From Desulfovibrio desulfuricans (lineage in GTDB: Bacteria; Desulfobacterota; Desulfovibrionia; Desulfovibrionales; Desulfovibrionaceae), in assembly GCA_015062205.1 (NCBI GenBank), contig SUVB01000035.1:24176-88175 (forward strand): a stretch of 64,000 nucleotides of DNA. The letters run 5' to 3'. Every line of letters begins with the position of its first letter. The stretch's first letter is position 1. The notes under the pieces were generated by a model. That model worked only from the letters and a program-made list of their open reading frames with translations, was not told the DNA's origin and searched no databases. This document shows positions 11,508 to 20,767 of the stretch, one piece after another. A program made the translations under genes and the position numbers.

Positions 11508-12494
11508 CTACCCGCCGTAGCCCTCGGGATGCGTCCTGTGCCACCTCCAAGCCGAGGCAATGATCTCGTCGATGCCCGCCCGCGCCTTCCAGCCCAGCAC
11601 CTCGCCGGCGCGCGCGGCCGAGGCCACCAGTCGGGCGGGATCGCCCGCGCGACGCGGCCCCACGATCACGGGAAGATTGTGCCCCGTCACCCGGCGCGCA
11701 GCCTCCACCATTTGCCGCACGGAAAAGCCCGCGCCGTTGCCCAGATTGCACACCGCGTCCGCGCCGCCGCCGCGCAGATAGTCCAGCGCGCGCACATGGG
11801 CGTCCGCCAGGTCCATCACGTCCAGATAGTCGCGGATACAGGAGCCGTCCGGCGTGGGGTAGTCCCCGCCGAAAATGGTGACATGCGGCCTCCTGCCCAG
11901 GGGCACCTGCAGGATGATGGGGATGAGGTGGGTTTCCGGCCTGTGATCCTCGCCGATGGAGCCGTCCGGCCAGGCTCCGGCCACATTGAAATAGCGCAGA
12001 ATGACGGAGCGCACGCCGTGGGCCTGCCCCACCCAGCGCATCATGCGCTCCATGGCGAGCTTGCTCTCGCCGTAGGGATTGGTGGGATGCAGGGGCGCAT
12101 CCTCGCTGATGGGCACGCTCTCCGGCTCGCCGTAAACGGACGCCGTGGAGGAAAAGACGATCTTGTCCGCGCCGTGCCGGACCATGGCGTCCAGCAGGGC
12201 CATCATGCCGCCGATATTGTTCTGAAAATACTTGAGGGGCTGTTCCATGCTCTCGCCCACCAGCGAGCTGGCGGCGAAGTGCAGCACGGCGTCGATGCGC
12301 TGCCCGGAGAAGACGGCGTCCAGCAGGGCGGGATCGCGCATGTCGCCCTCGTACAGGCGCACGCCCGCAGGCACGGCCGCCCTGTGCCCGGTGAGGAAAT
12401 TGTCCAGCACCACGGGCGTTTCGCCCCGCGCCAGCAGGGCGCGTACATTGTGCGAACCGATATAGCCCGCGCCGCCGCACACCAGAATGGCCAT
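11508..12494 (-). CDS. galE: UDP-glucose 4-epimerase
   Basis: NAD-dependent epimerase interconverting UDP-glucose and UDP-galactose, feeding surface glycan synthesis. 328 residues. The N-terminal nucleotide fold has GGAGYIGSHNVRALL, the catalytic serine segment is FSSTASVYG and the YxxxK pair is YGESKLAME; later HLIPI and the SCIRDYLDVMDLA segment match GalE. ATG 12494 is selected because AAGGAGG lies six bases upstream and MAILVCGGAGYIG is the standard start; the frame is open far upstream but without family likeness. Together with the GT9, WbaP-like and CgeB-like genes it marks this end of the window as glycan related. The flavodoxin upstream is separated by a terminator. Confidence 0.94.
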   Translation of the reverse strand: MAILVCGGAGYIGSHNVRALLARGETPVVLDNFLTGHRAAVPAGVRLYEGDMRDPALLDAVFSGQRIDAVLHFAASSLVGESMEQPLKYFQNNIGGMMALLDAMVRHGADKIVFSSTASVYGEPESVPISEDAPLHPTNPYGESKLAMERMMRWVGQAHGVRSVILRYFNVAGAWPDGSIGEDHRPETHLIPIILQVPLGRRPHVTIFGGDYPTPDGSCIRDYLDVMDLADAHVRALDYLRGGGADAVCNLGNGAGFSVRQMVEAARRVTGHNLPVIVGPRRAGDPARLVASAARAGEVLGWKARAGIDEIIASAWRWHRTHPEGYGG

Positions 12495-12659
12495 GACGCC
12501 TCCTTGTCTCTGTGACCCGACCTCGACGCGTACACCCGGTCCACGCCGTGCAGGCCGAGGCCATGCGTCCCTCGGGATTGAAGGCGATTTTGCCCCCGCT
12601 TGCGCCGTTTGACAAGGGCGGCGGCGCAGTTCCCGCTGCCCGCGGCACAAGGCCGGCAC

Positions 12660-12696
12660 GACGAAAACGGCCCGGAACCTCTCCGGTTCCGGGCCG
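12660..12696 (-). terminator. intrinsic terminator of the flavodoxin gene
   Basis: Perfect 12-bp inverted repeat cggcccggaacc (12668-12679) / ggttccgggccg (12685-12696) with a 5-base loop. On the minus strand the stem is followed by TTTTCGTC, a short U tract. It lies just below the flavodoxin stop at 12721. Confidence 0.75.
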
Positions 12697-12720
12697 TCGC
12701 AACACGCACGGGCCGGCGGC

Positions 12721-13227
<507 letters not shown>

Positions 13228-13338
13228 ATACAGAAATACGACCCTTCCCCTCCCCTGTCAAGACCACGCCGCGCACTTTCCGGCAACGACGCCGACAGGT
13301 TTGCACGCCCGCCGCGCCCCCGGCGCGAACCGAATGCG

Positions 13339-14739
13339 CTAGCCGTCCGATACGCCGTCGCCGGGCACGGCCGCGCCTTCGCGGGCGCGGGGGACGGGCA
13401 TGCGCCATTCCCCCGGCATGGGCGCGGTAACGGCCGCCTTCTCGCCCAGGTAGGGATTGAAATAGCCGTAGCGCAGCCAGGGGCAGAGTTTCTTGAGCCT
13501 TTTCATGAAGCGGGCCAGCCCCATGCCGGGCGAGAGAGCCAGACGTTCCTCGCCGTCCGCGTCGCCGCCCATGCGCCGGAAGTACCATTCCGGATCAATG
13601 TTGAGGTTGCGCCACTGGATCATGCTCACCCCGTTCTCGCCCACCAGGCGGGCCAGCGCGTCCAGTTCCTCTTCCGTATCCGTGATGCCGGGAAAAAACA
13701 GCAGATTGAGCGAAACCCACACATTCCGGACGCGCGCCTCGCGGATGGACGCCCGCACGTCGTCCAGGCAGTAATTCACGGGACGGTAATAGCGCGCGTA
13801 CAGCGCGTCGCGGGCGCTGTTGCAGCTCACCCGCAGGCTGGTCAGCCCGGCCTCGGCCAGCCTGGCCACGGCCCCGGGATTTGAGGCGTTGGAATTGCAG
13901 TTGATGGTGCCGGGACCGCCTTCCGCGCGGAACAGACGCACGCTCTCCTCCAGCAGATCGGGATTCATGAGCGGGTCGCCCTCGCAGCCCTGCCCGAAGG
14001 AATAGATGGGCGCGCGCGTTTCCCTCGCGGCATGCACGCGCATGACTTCCGCCGTTTCCTCCGGCGTGGGCGTGAAGGTCAAACGGCACTGGGGCGTCAT
14101 TCGCACGGGGGAATCCTTCTCCTGCGCGGAAATGCAGCCCACGCAGCGCGCGTTGCACACGCGGGAGCTGGGGAGCGGGGCCTCATAGCGGCCCAGCGCG
14201 AAATTCCGTGCCGCAGGGCAGTCGTAACGGGCCACGCAATTGTCCAGAATGTGGCGGATGAGCCTGTTGCGCGGATACGCGCGCAGCAGGGCGCGCGCGC
14301 CTTTCTCGATACGGGAGCGCGGGATGCGCCGGAATTCCTGCCGGGGCTCCGCGTCCACCCGCCGGGCGCAGATGTAAAAGCGTCCTCCGGCGAAGCCCAC
14401 GGCCCCGTAGGCGAACAGCGGCAAAAGCGGCGCGTCGGCCGCGCTTTCGTAGGCGGGATGCGCCGACAGCGTGTAGCCCGGCGCGGCAAAGGCGGCCACG
14501 GCCAGCTGCGCCTCGCCCTCAGGCGCGACAAGGCGGCCGGTGTCCGGATCAAGTCCCACGGCCCGGCGGCCGGGCAGCAGGAAAAATTCGCTCTCTTCCG
14601 GCAGGGGGAGAAGTTCGTCGGGGCGCGGCAGCCCCCACTGCGCCCCCCGCCGGCAGACCATGAGCAAATGGGGATCGTCATAGATGTTGCCCTGCCCGTC
14701 GGCCATGACAAGATGCGGTTCAACGCGCGGCGCGGTCAT
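13339..14739 (-). CDS. radical SAM protein of unknown substrate
   Basis: 466-residue radical S-adenosylmethionine enzyme. The cluster motif CNARCVGC (C195, C199, C202) provides the three cysteines of a 4Fe-4S cluster, followed by a glycine-rich SFGQGCEGDPLMNPDL segment typical of SAM binding. It is preceded by about 190 residues of an unrecognised N-terminal region that includes a further Cys pair (C168, C174). The C-terminal 90 residues contain FMKRLKKLCPWLRYGYFNPYLG. AAGGAG lies five bases before the ATG at 14739; the upstream frame extension to 14805 has no support. Divergent from the small membrane protein at 14823. Product and substrate cannot be deduced; no peptide precursor gene is visible next to it. 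Confidence 0.85.
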   Translation of the reverse strand: MTAPRVEPHLVMADGQGNIYDDPHLLMVCRRGAQWGLPRPDELLPLPEESEFFLLPGRRAVGLDPDTGRLVAPEGEAQLAVAAFAAPGYTLSAHPAYESAADAPLLPLFAYGAVGFAGGRFYICARRVDAEPRQEFRRIPRSRIEKGARALLRAYPRNRLIRHILDNCVARYDCPAARNFALGRYEAPLPSSRVCNARCVGCISAQEKDSPVRMTPQCRLTFTPTPEETAEVMRVHAARETRAPIYSFGQGCEGDPLMNPDLLEESVRLFRAEGGPGTINCNSNASNPGAVARLAEAGLTSLRVSCNSARDALYARYYRPVNYCLDDVRASIREARVRNVWVSLNLLFFPGITDTEEELDALARLVGENGVSMIQWRNLNIDPEWYFRRMGGDADGEERLALSPGMGLARFMKRLKKLCPWLRYGYFNPYLGEKAAVTAPMPGEWRMPVPRAREGAAVPGDGVSDG

Positions 14740-14748
14740 ACAAGCTCC

Positions 14749-14777
14749 TTGCCCAAGCGCTGCCGAATGTATATGAT
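14749..14777 (+). promoter_or_regulatory. sigma70-type promoter for the small membrane protein
   Basis: TTGCCC (14749-14754), 17-bp spacer, TATGAT (14772-14777). The start codon at 14823 follows about 45 bases later. Read by eye. Confidence 0.5.
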
Positions 14778-14822
14778 GGATCGCTGCAGGGCGTTTTCGG
14801 CCCATGTTTCTGGAGGCCCTTC

Positions 14823-15206
14823 ATGTTTCCCTTCATGTTGTTCATGTTTTTCTGCTTCCTCGGCGTTCTGGTCATGCTCTACCACATGCTCCGCACGCAG
14901 GAAAAGAGCTTCCGCCTGCTGCAGGAAGAGCACGCCCAGATGCGTGTTCTGCTGCGGGCCATGGAATCGCGCCTCGACGTTCTGGATGAAGACGCGGAAG
15001 CTGCGGGCGCTCGCGACGGCGCGGCCAAGGCGGCGACGCGCCTTACCCCCCGCCCCGCCGCCCGCCCCGCGGACGACGACCTGCTGCGCCTGAGCTTCGA
15101 CGCCCCCGGGCCGCAGGGGGATGCGCCCGCCGCCGTGGATCCGGCGCTGGACCTGCACTTTGACCCCGCCGCAGACACGGCTCTGCAGGGGACAGGCGCG
15201 CGCTGA
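14823..15206 (+). CDS. small membrane-anchored coiled-coil protein, function unknown
   Basis: 127 residues. A single N-terminal hydrophobic helix (residues 3-22, Met/Phe rich) is followed by a charged heptad-like stretch (about 24-60; LLQEEHAQMRVLLRAMESRL) that should form a short coiled coil, and then a low-complexity Ala/Pro/Asp tail ending in LDLHFDPAADTAL. The layout is like phage-shock B-type or envelope scaffold proteins, but I cannot assign a family. GGAGG precedes the ATG. Its stop lies one base from the convergent glycosyltransferase gene. Confidence 0.7.
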   Translation: MFPFMLFMFFCFLGVLVMLYHMLRTQEKSFRLLQEEHAQMRVLLRAMESRLDVLDEDAEAAGARDGAAKAATRLTPRPAARPADDDLLRLSFDAPGPQGDAPAAVDPALDLHFDPAADTALQGTGAR

Positions 15207-15207
15207 T

Positions 15208-16281
15208 TCACCCCCTCCCCGTCCCGAAACAACCGCGGGCCGCCGCCAGATAGGCCCCGCGCAGCGCGGCGCTGCCCGACTTCTCCGCCCAGTGCAGATA
15301 GAGCAGGCGCAGGCAGCCTTCACGAATGGCCGCCGCCCGCGCCCGGCGGCGGGCCGTGATGTCCGCCGCATGCGGCAGGAGTTCCTGCAGCCGACGGACA
15401 AGGGCCCGCGCCCTGTGCACGGCGCGATGCCCGGCGTCCACAGCCGCCAGGGCCGCCCGCCCCATGCGCTCCGCCCTGTCCGGATGGGCCAGCAGGAAAC
15501 GGATGTGCCGCTCGGCCTCGTCCACGGCGCGCGCGGCGGCATGCTCTGCAGCCGCAGCCGCCATGCGCCCTGCGACGGGCGCATCTGACGTGTCCGGCGC
15601 GTAGCAGAGCAGATGCTCGCCTTCCGTGAACAGCTCCGTCAGCCCATGCCCTACCCGCGGCGTCACCAGACAGCCGCCGCAGCCCATGGCCTCGAACACC
15701 CTGAAATTCAGGTCGCCGTGCTCGCAGTGGTTCAACAGCACCCGCGCGCGGGGGTAGAGCTCGCGGTATGCGCCGCGCGTCACCACCAGACCGGGCAGAC
15801 GCCCGCCCAGCGCATTCAGGAAGGCCGCGCGCCGAGGCAGTGCGGCGTTGACATTGCCCACAAACAGGCAGTCCGTGTCCTTAGCCACATCCGGACACGG
15901 CGCGTCCGCAGCCCAGGCGAAGGCGGGCGACCACCAGACGCGCTCCGGCGGCAGAAAGGCGCCGGCAAAACGCGCCAGATGATCGCGCAGAGAAACGAGA
16001 CAGGCGTCAAAGCCCTGCGCGTAGAAGGGCTGCCAGGAATGGATGTGGGAATCCACGCTGTAAAAGACCGTGAGGCAGGGAAAGTCCTCCATGCCCAGCA
16101 CAAAGGGAGCGCGGCTCTTGTCGGCCACCACCAGCACATCCGGCGTGAACCCGGCGGTGCGCACCAGTTCCTCCCAGCCGTACACGGCGGGATTCTCAAA
16201 ATTGTGCAGCGCCGTCTCCCAGCCGCAGGACGCGAGCGCGTCACTGAAAAAGGGGCTGCCTATCCATAAAAGCCGGGGCAT
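15208..16281 (-). CDS. CgeB-like glycosyltransferase
   Basis: 357-residue protein like the CgeB/DUF3880 + GT1_2 family. The N-terminal half has LLWIGSPFFSDAL, DVLVVADKSRAPF and a conserved FYSVDSHIHSWQPFYAQGFD block; the second half has CLFVGNVNAAL, then RARVLLNHCEHGDLNFRVFEAMGCGGCLVT, which is the diagnostic donor-binding segment (N.R.FEAMGCG). Cytoplasmic, probably transferring a sugar to a surface glycan or flagellin. ATG 16281 is preceded by GGGAGG at short spacing. It is divergent from the AsmA-like gene and convergent with the small membrane protein. Substrate not readable. Confidence 0.82.
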   Translation of the reverse strand: MPRLLWIGSPFFSDALASCGWETALHNFENPAVYGWEELVRTAGFTPDVLVVADKSRAPFVLGMEDFPCLTVFYSVDSHIHSWQPFYAQGFDACLVSLRDHLARFAGAFLPPERVWWSPAFAWAADAPCPDVAKDTDCLFVGNVNAALPRRAAFLNALGGRLPGLVVTRGAYRELYPRARVLLNHCEHGDLNFRVFEAMGCGGCLVTPRVGHGLTELFTEGEHLLCYAPDTSDAPVAGRMAAAAAEHAAARAVDEAERHIRFLLAHPDRAERMGRAALAAVDAGHRAVHRARALVRRLQELLPHAADITARRRARAAAIREGCLRLLYLHWAEKSGSAALRGAYLAAARGCFGTGRG

Positions 16282-16491
16282 GGGCCTCCCAGAAGGGCCT
16301 GCGCCTGCGCGGCTGCGTTGCGGCGGTTGCCAACAGGCCGGATATGCAATAGGTTCGACGTTCAGGAAGCCCGCAGAACAGGCCGTCAGCGCGCTCCAGC
16401 GGCCGGCTCCCCTCTTCGTCCGCGCCGCAAACGTCGCCGCGCGAAGCTGCACGGGCTTTCATCAGGGCAACAAGACGCGCTGCGGAGGACT

Positions 16492-19400
16492 ATGACGAGG
16501 CCGAGCCTAGCCTCGACCCCCATCGGGCGTCAAGCCGCGAGAATGCACATGCAGCTCAACTCCAGCCGCCTTCGCCTCATTCTGCGCATCCTGTCGGCGC
16601 TCCTGCTTGTCACGCTGGCGCTGACGGCGGCGGCAGCCTGGTTTCTGCAGCGCAATTCCCGAGTCCTTATCGAGCAGTACGTCAACGAAGCCGCGGCCCG
16701 GTCCGGCCTGACCATTTCCTTCGGGGCGGCCAATGTGACCCTGCTGCCCCTGCCCGCGCTGGCCGTGAGCGACGCCCGCGTGGAAGGCGACGGCTGGCAT
16801 TTTTCCGTGGCCTACGCCACCCTGCTGCCCGATATCCCCTCCCTGCTGCACGGCACGTTCCGTCCCCACAGCGTCACGCTGCTGCGCCCGCGCGTCAACG
16901 GCGCCTTGCCCGTTCCGCTCTGCCCCCTGCGGGAGGCTCTGCCCCCCGACGCCGCAGCCTCTCCCGCGCAGCCTTCCCGACACGCGCTGCAGGAAGGGCT
17001 CGCGCACAGTGCCGCACTGTCGCTGCTGCCCGGCAGCTGCAAGCTGCACGTCACCCAGGGCGAGGCCGACGTCACCGGCACGGATGCCGCGCGCCTGACG
17101 CTCGACGGCCTGCGCTGCGACCTGCACCTGACGCGCGGCACGCGCCTCAGGGGCAGCCTTTTCTGGGACGTTGCCGTATTCGCGCCCGAGGGCCGGCCCC
17201 CCACCCGGCTGGACAATCTGGCCCTGGAGGGCAAGACGAATCTGGATGATCCCCTGCGCCGCACGCCGCGGCTTTCGCTCAAGGGCACGCTGCAACGGCC
17301 CGACTGGCTGGCCCGCCTCAACGTGGCGCTGGACGCCTCGTCCGACGGGCCGCGGCAACGCGTCGTCATGCGTCTGGAGGGCGAACTGCGCAAGGATGGC
17401 GCGCTCATCCCCGCGAGCCTCGCGGGCACGGCCGCGCGGCAGGAAGATGCGGAAGGCGTCCGCCTGGAAGACCTGCGCCTGGGCCTGGGGCGGGACAGCG
17501 GCGGTTTTAACGGCTCCCTGCGGCTGGGCGGGCCGAACCTGTTCGCGCTGGAGGGGCGGTTGCTGCTGCGGCGGGCCAGCCTGACGCAATGGCTGGGCTT
17601 TGCCCGCAACCTGCCGCCGGGCCTGCAGATCGCGCTGGATGCGCTGACCGAGGGCGTCCTCGACATTTCCATGGACGGCAAGGGCCTGCGCGTGCCCCAT
17701 ATCGAGGTGACGGCCTCGGGCAGCCGCTTTGTCGGTTCCGGGGGCGTGGAGAGTTGGGCGCAGCCGGTGGTTGCGCTGGATCTCAAGGCTCCTGTGGTTG
17801 ACCTGGGGCGGGCGTTGCCCGAATCCACCGGCGTGCTGCCCGCCGAACCGCAGTTCGGGCACGAGGCATTCACGCCCAGGCCCGGCAATCCTGTCATTCC
17901 CGGCGAAATCAACGTGGGCTATGACATCCGCCTGGGCGCGACCACGGTGCAGTATGGCCCCCTTGTCGTCAATGGCGCGCAGGTGGTCATCAAACCGGGC
18001 CTTGTGGACGCCAAAAGCCGCCTTGAAGACACACTGCTGCTGGTGCAGGGCACGCTCTACGGGGGCGGGCTCAAGGGCGAGACCATTCTCGGCGGCAGCA
18101 GGGAAACGCCCTACGCCATCCGCCTGCAGCTGCGGAATGTGGACGGCGGGCCGCTGGCGCGGGCCCTGCCCGTCATGCCCGTTGCGGGCGGCCGCCTGCG
18201 GGGCGATGTGAACATCATGAGTCAGGGCAAGGAGCTGCGCCCCTTTCTGGACAAGCTGCGCGGAACGGTGAACGTGCGCGCGGAGCGGGGAATCCTGCGC
18301 CGCCCCGGCGGGAAGGGCGGCAAAAACGGCGCTCCCGCCTTCCGCACGCTGGAGGTGGGCTTCAAGGCGCGTTCAGGCCAGTGGAAACAGGGCAGTCTTG
18401 GCCTGGACGGCCAATGGACGGCCGCAATGACCGACGAGGGGCTGGACGCGGAGGCCGAACTCTCCGGCACGCTCTGGTTCGGCGGCGCCGGCGGCCCGGT
18501 CGCCTTTCAGAACCTGCCGGGAACGGTTTCCCTCAATCTCTCGGCGGAACGTGCCTTCAGGCCTTCCGGCGTGCAGGCGCAGGCCTCCGGCAATTTCAGC
18601 TGTCAGGCCGCCAACGGCAGGCTTACGTTGAGCGAGGGGCACATCACCGCGCTGGGCGCAGAGGCCACGGGGACGGTGCGCGTTGACGCGGGGAAGGAAG
18701 GCCCCACCTGGCAGGGCAGGATATCGCTTTCCCTGCCTGACACGGCAAAAACCCTGCGGCTGGCGGGCTGCGCGCCTCCCGCGCTGCCTGCCGGCCTGCG
18801 GCGGCTGACGCTGGATACGGCCTTCAAGGGCGACGCCGGTTCTCTGACCCTCAGTGAACTGCGCGCCCGTGCCGACCAGACGGACCTCTCCGGCTCCCTT
18901 GCCCTGAAATGGCAGAAGACCCCGGAAGTGCAGTTCAACCTGTCCACGCGCGAGCTCCATCTCGACCGCTACCTGACGCACAAAAAAAACGGCGGGGGAA
19001 AAGGCAAGGGGAACGGCCCTGCGACCGGACAGGCCGTGAACGGCGCTCCATGGGATTTGCGCTTCATGCGCGCCTTCAACGCCAGGGGGGAACTGCAGGC
19101 GGGAGAGATCACCCTCTGGAAGCTGCGCATCCGCAACGTGCGCCTCGCGGCCAGGCTGACAAACGGCGTCCTCGACATTGAAAGCAGCAAGGCCGCCTTC
19201 TACGGCGCGAACCTCTCCGCACGGGCCAGACTGCGCTTCAGCAGGGGGCTGAACGCCGACACGACCATGGCGGTGGAAAACTTCGACCTCGGCGCGGCCA
19301 GCCGGGACAGGGGGGGCGATTCCGTGCTGGGCGGGCGCGGCACCATCAAGGCCGAACTGCGGGCCGATCTGACGGCCTCCGGGCAGCTGCCCTCCCGGCT

Positions 19401-19800
19401 CAACGGCACGTGGCGCTTCCTTGTGACCAAGGGCTTTCACCAGTCGCGCGACAAGCACGGGGAGCTCAAGGGCAAGCCCACCCGCTTTGAGACGGCCGGG
19501 GCTTCCGGGAGCCTTGAAAACGGCCTTGCCAGAAGCAGGGATTTCCTGCTCAGGGGCGAAGATCTCAAGGTCACCGGCGGCGGTTGGATAAACCTGGTCA
19601 ATGACACTCTGGACTGCAATTTCAACGTCAACAAGAAGAACTTTCCCGACTTTCCCCTGCGCCTGTATGGCTCGCTTGAGGACAGCAAGACGTCCATCGG
19701 CGCGGGCACGCTGCTGCTCAACACCCTGGGCGGCATTGCGGGCGGCGTTGTCGATGTGATCGGCGGCCTGCTCGAAGGCACATGGAAGCTCTTTCGCTGA
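16492..19800 (+). CDS. AsmA-like inner-membrane-anchored giant envelope protein
   Basis: 1102-residue protein of the AsmA/TamB/YhdP-like class, which span the periplasm and are thought to move or organise phospholipids between membranes. One N-terminal transmembrane helix (about residues 27-52: Leu/Ala-rich core after SSRLRLILR), then a long beta-rich periplasmic part. AsmA-type landmarks: the start SFGAANVTLLPLPALAVSD, and the C-terminal AsmA_2-like region with GKGTIK-type segments, here VLGGRGTIKAELRADLTASGQ and LRLYGSLEDSK close to the end. Length is about twice E. coli AsmA. ATG 16492 has CGGAGGA upstream; ATG 16543 is an alternative. A 130-bp gap separates it from adk. Confidence 0.82.
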   Translation: MTRPSLASTPIGRQAARMHMQLNSSRLRLILRILSALLLVTLALTAAAAWFLQRNSRVLIEQYVNEAAARSGLTISFGAANVTLLPLPALAVSDARVEGDGWHFSVAYATLLPDIPSLLHGTFRPHSVTLLRPRVNGALPVPLCPLREALPPDAAASPAQPSRHALQEGLAHSAALSLLPGSCKLHVTQGEADVTGTDAARLTLDGLRCDLHLTRGTRLRGSLFWDVAVFAPEGRPPTRLDNLALEGKTNLDDPLRRTPRLSLKGTLQRPDWLARLNVALDASSDGPRQRVVMRLEGELRKDGALIPASLAGTAARQEDAEGVRLEDLRLGLGRDSGGFNGSLRLGGPNLFALEGRLLLRRASLTQWLGFARNLPPGLQIALDALTEGVLDISMDGKGLRVPHIEVTASGSRFVGSGGVESWAQPVVALDLKAPVVDLGRALPESTGVLPAEPQFGHEAFTPRPGNPVIPGEINVGYDIRLGATTVQYGPLVVNGAQVVIKPGLVDAKSRLEDTLLLVQGTLYGGGLKGETILGGSRETPYAIRLQLRNVDGGPLARALPVMPVAGGRLRGDVNIMSQGKELRPFLDKLRGTVNVRAERGILRRPGGKGGKNGAPAFRTLEVGFKARSGQWKQGSLGLDGQWTAAMTDEGLDAEAELSGTLWFGGAGGPVAFQNLPGTVSLNLSAERAFRPSGVQAQASGNFSCQAANGRLTLSEGHITALGAEATGTVRVDAGKEGPTWQGRISLSLPDTAKTLRLAGCAPPALPAGLRRLTLDTAFKGDAGSLTLSELRARADQTDLSGSLALKWQKTPEVQFNLSTRELHLDRYLTHKKNGGGKGKGNGPATGQAVNGAPWDLRFMRAFNARGELQAGEITLWKLRIRNVRLAARLTNGVLDIESSKAAFYGANLSARARLRFSRGLNADTTMAVENFDLGAASRDRGGDSVLGGRGTIKAELRADLTASGQLPSRLNGTWRFLVTKGFHQSRDKHGELKGKPTRFETAGASGSLENGLARSRDFLLRGEDLKVTGGGWINLVNDTLDCNFNVNKKNFPDFPLRLYGSLEDSKTSIGAGTLLLNTLGGIAGGVVDVIGGLLEGTWKLFR

Positions 19801-19846
19801 GGGACGCGTTCCGCCGCAACGCGACCGCCATTTTTGCGGCCCCCCG

Positions 19847-19875
19847 TTGACAGCACAGGACGTACGAGGTAGGTA
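19847..19875 (+). promoter_or_regulatory. possible adk promoter
   Basis: A perfect TTGACA (19847-19852) is followed at 17 bp by TAGGTA (19870-19875), a poor -10. It sits 56 bases before the adk start in the only non-coding gap ahead of it, which is the main argument for it. Confidence 0.35.
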
Positions 19876-19930
19876 GCGAAATACGTTCTTTTTTGCACAA
19901 CCCCTTACGGTTCCGCCAAGGAGAAGAGCA

Positions 19931-20602
19931 GTGAACATTCTTATCTTCGGACCCAACGGCAGCGGCAAAGGCACTCAGGGCGACCTGATCAAGCAGAAAT
20001 ACAACCTCGCCCACATCGAATCCGGCGCCATTTTCCGCGAACACATCGGCGGCGGCACCGAACTGGGCAAGAAGGCCAAGGCCTACATCGACCGCGGCGA
20101 CCTGGTGCCCGATGAGATCACCATCCCCATGGTGCTCGACACCCTGAAGAGCAAAGGCCAAAACGGCTGGCTGCTGGACGGTTTCCCCCGCAACATGGTG
20201 CAGGCCGAAAAGCTGTGGGACGCCCTGCAGAAAGCCGACATCAAGCTTGACTACGTGGTGGAAATCCTCCTGCCCCGCGAAACGGCCAAAAACCGCATCA
20301 TGGGCCGCCGCCTGTGCAAGACCAACAACAACCACCCCAACAACATCTACATTGACGCCATCAAGCCCAACGGCGACAAGTGCCGCGTCTGTGGCGGGGA
20401 ACTCTCCTGCCGCTCCGACGACCAGGATGAAGCCGCCATCAACAAGCGCCACGACATCTACTACAACACCACGGACGGCACCCTGGCCGCCGCCTACTAC
20501 TTCAAGAAGCTGGCCGGCGAGGGCAAGACCAAGTATATTGAACTGAACGGCGAAGGCTCCATCGAGTCCATCAAGGAGACCCTGCTCTCCCAGCTCGCCT
20601 GA
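19931..20602 (+). CDS. adk: adenylate kinase with metal-binding LID
   Basis: ATP + AMP to 2 ADP phosphotransferase of energy metabolism, cytoplasmic, 223 residues. P-loop GPNGSGKGT (7-15), AMP-site segments SGAIFRE (31-37) and LDGFPRN (82-88), Arg-rich catalytic region GRRLC (125-129). The LID holds C129, H135, C151 and C154, the same numbered residues that bind zinc, cobalt or iron in the D. gigas enzyme. LID sequence is Asn-rich (KTNNNHPNN). Start is GTG with AAGGAG upstream; numbering from it reproduces the D. gigas positions, which supports the start. A perfect 18-bp hairpin terminator follows. Confidence 0.96.
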   Translation: MNILIFGPNGSGKGTQGDLIKQKYNLAHIESGAIFREHIGGGTELGKKAKAYIDRGDLVPDEITIPMVLDTLKSKGQNGWLLDGFPRNMVQAEKLWDALQKADIKLDYVVEILLPRETAKNRIMGRRLCKTNNNHPNNIYIDAIKPNGDKCRVCGGELSCRSDDQDEAAINKRHDIYYNTTDGTLAAAYYFKKLAGEGKTKYIELNGEGSIESIKETLLSQLA

Positions 20603-20660
20603 CGCAGCATTGCTCCCATCCGGGCTGAGGCCGCAGCGCTGCGCGCTGCAGGCGCGACAG

Positions 20661-20700
20661 CCCAAGCAAAAAGCCCCCTTTCGGGGGCTTTTTGCTTGGG
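20661..20700. terminator. bidirectional intrinsic terminator between adk and the fmdE-like gene
   Basis: Perfect 18-bp inverted repeat, arms 20661-20678 and 20683-20700 with loop TTTC. Each arm contains a GC core flanked by a run of five A or T, so it reads as GC stem plus U tract in both directions. It lies between two convergent genes. Confidence 0.88.
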
Positions 20701-20767
20701 CCTTCGACTGCCGCGACGCCGCAGGCCGCACCCGCCGGGCAGGCAGAGGGCCGGGGCGCGTCCGGTT

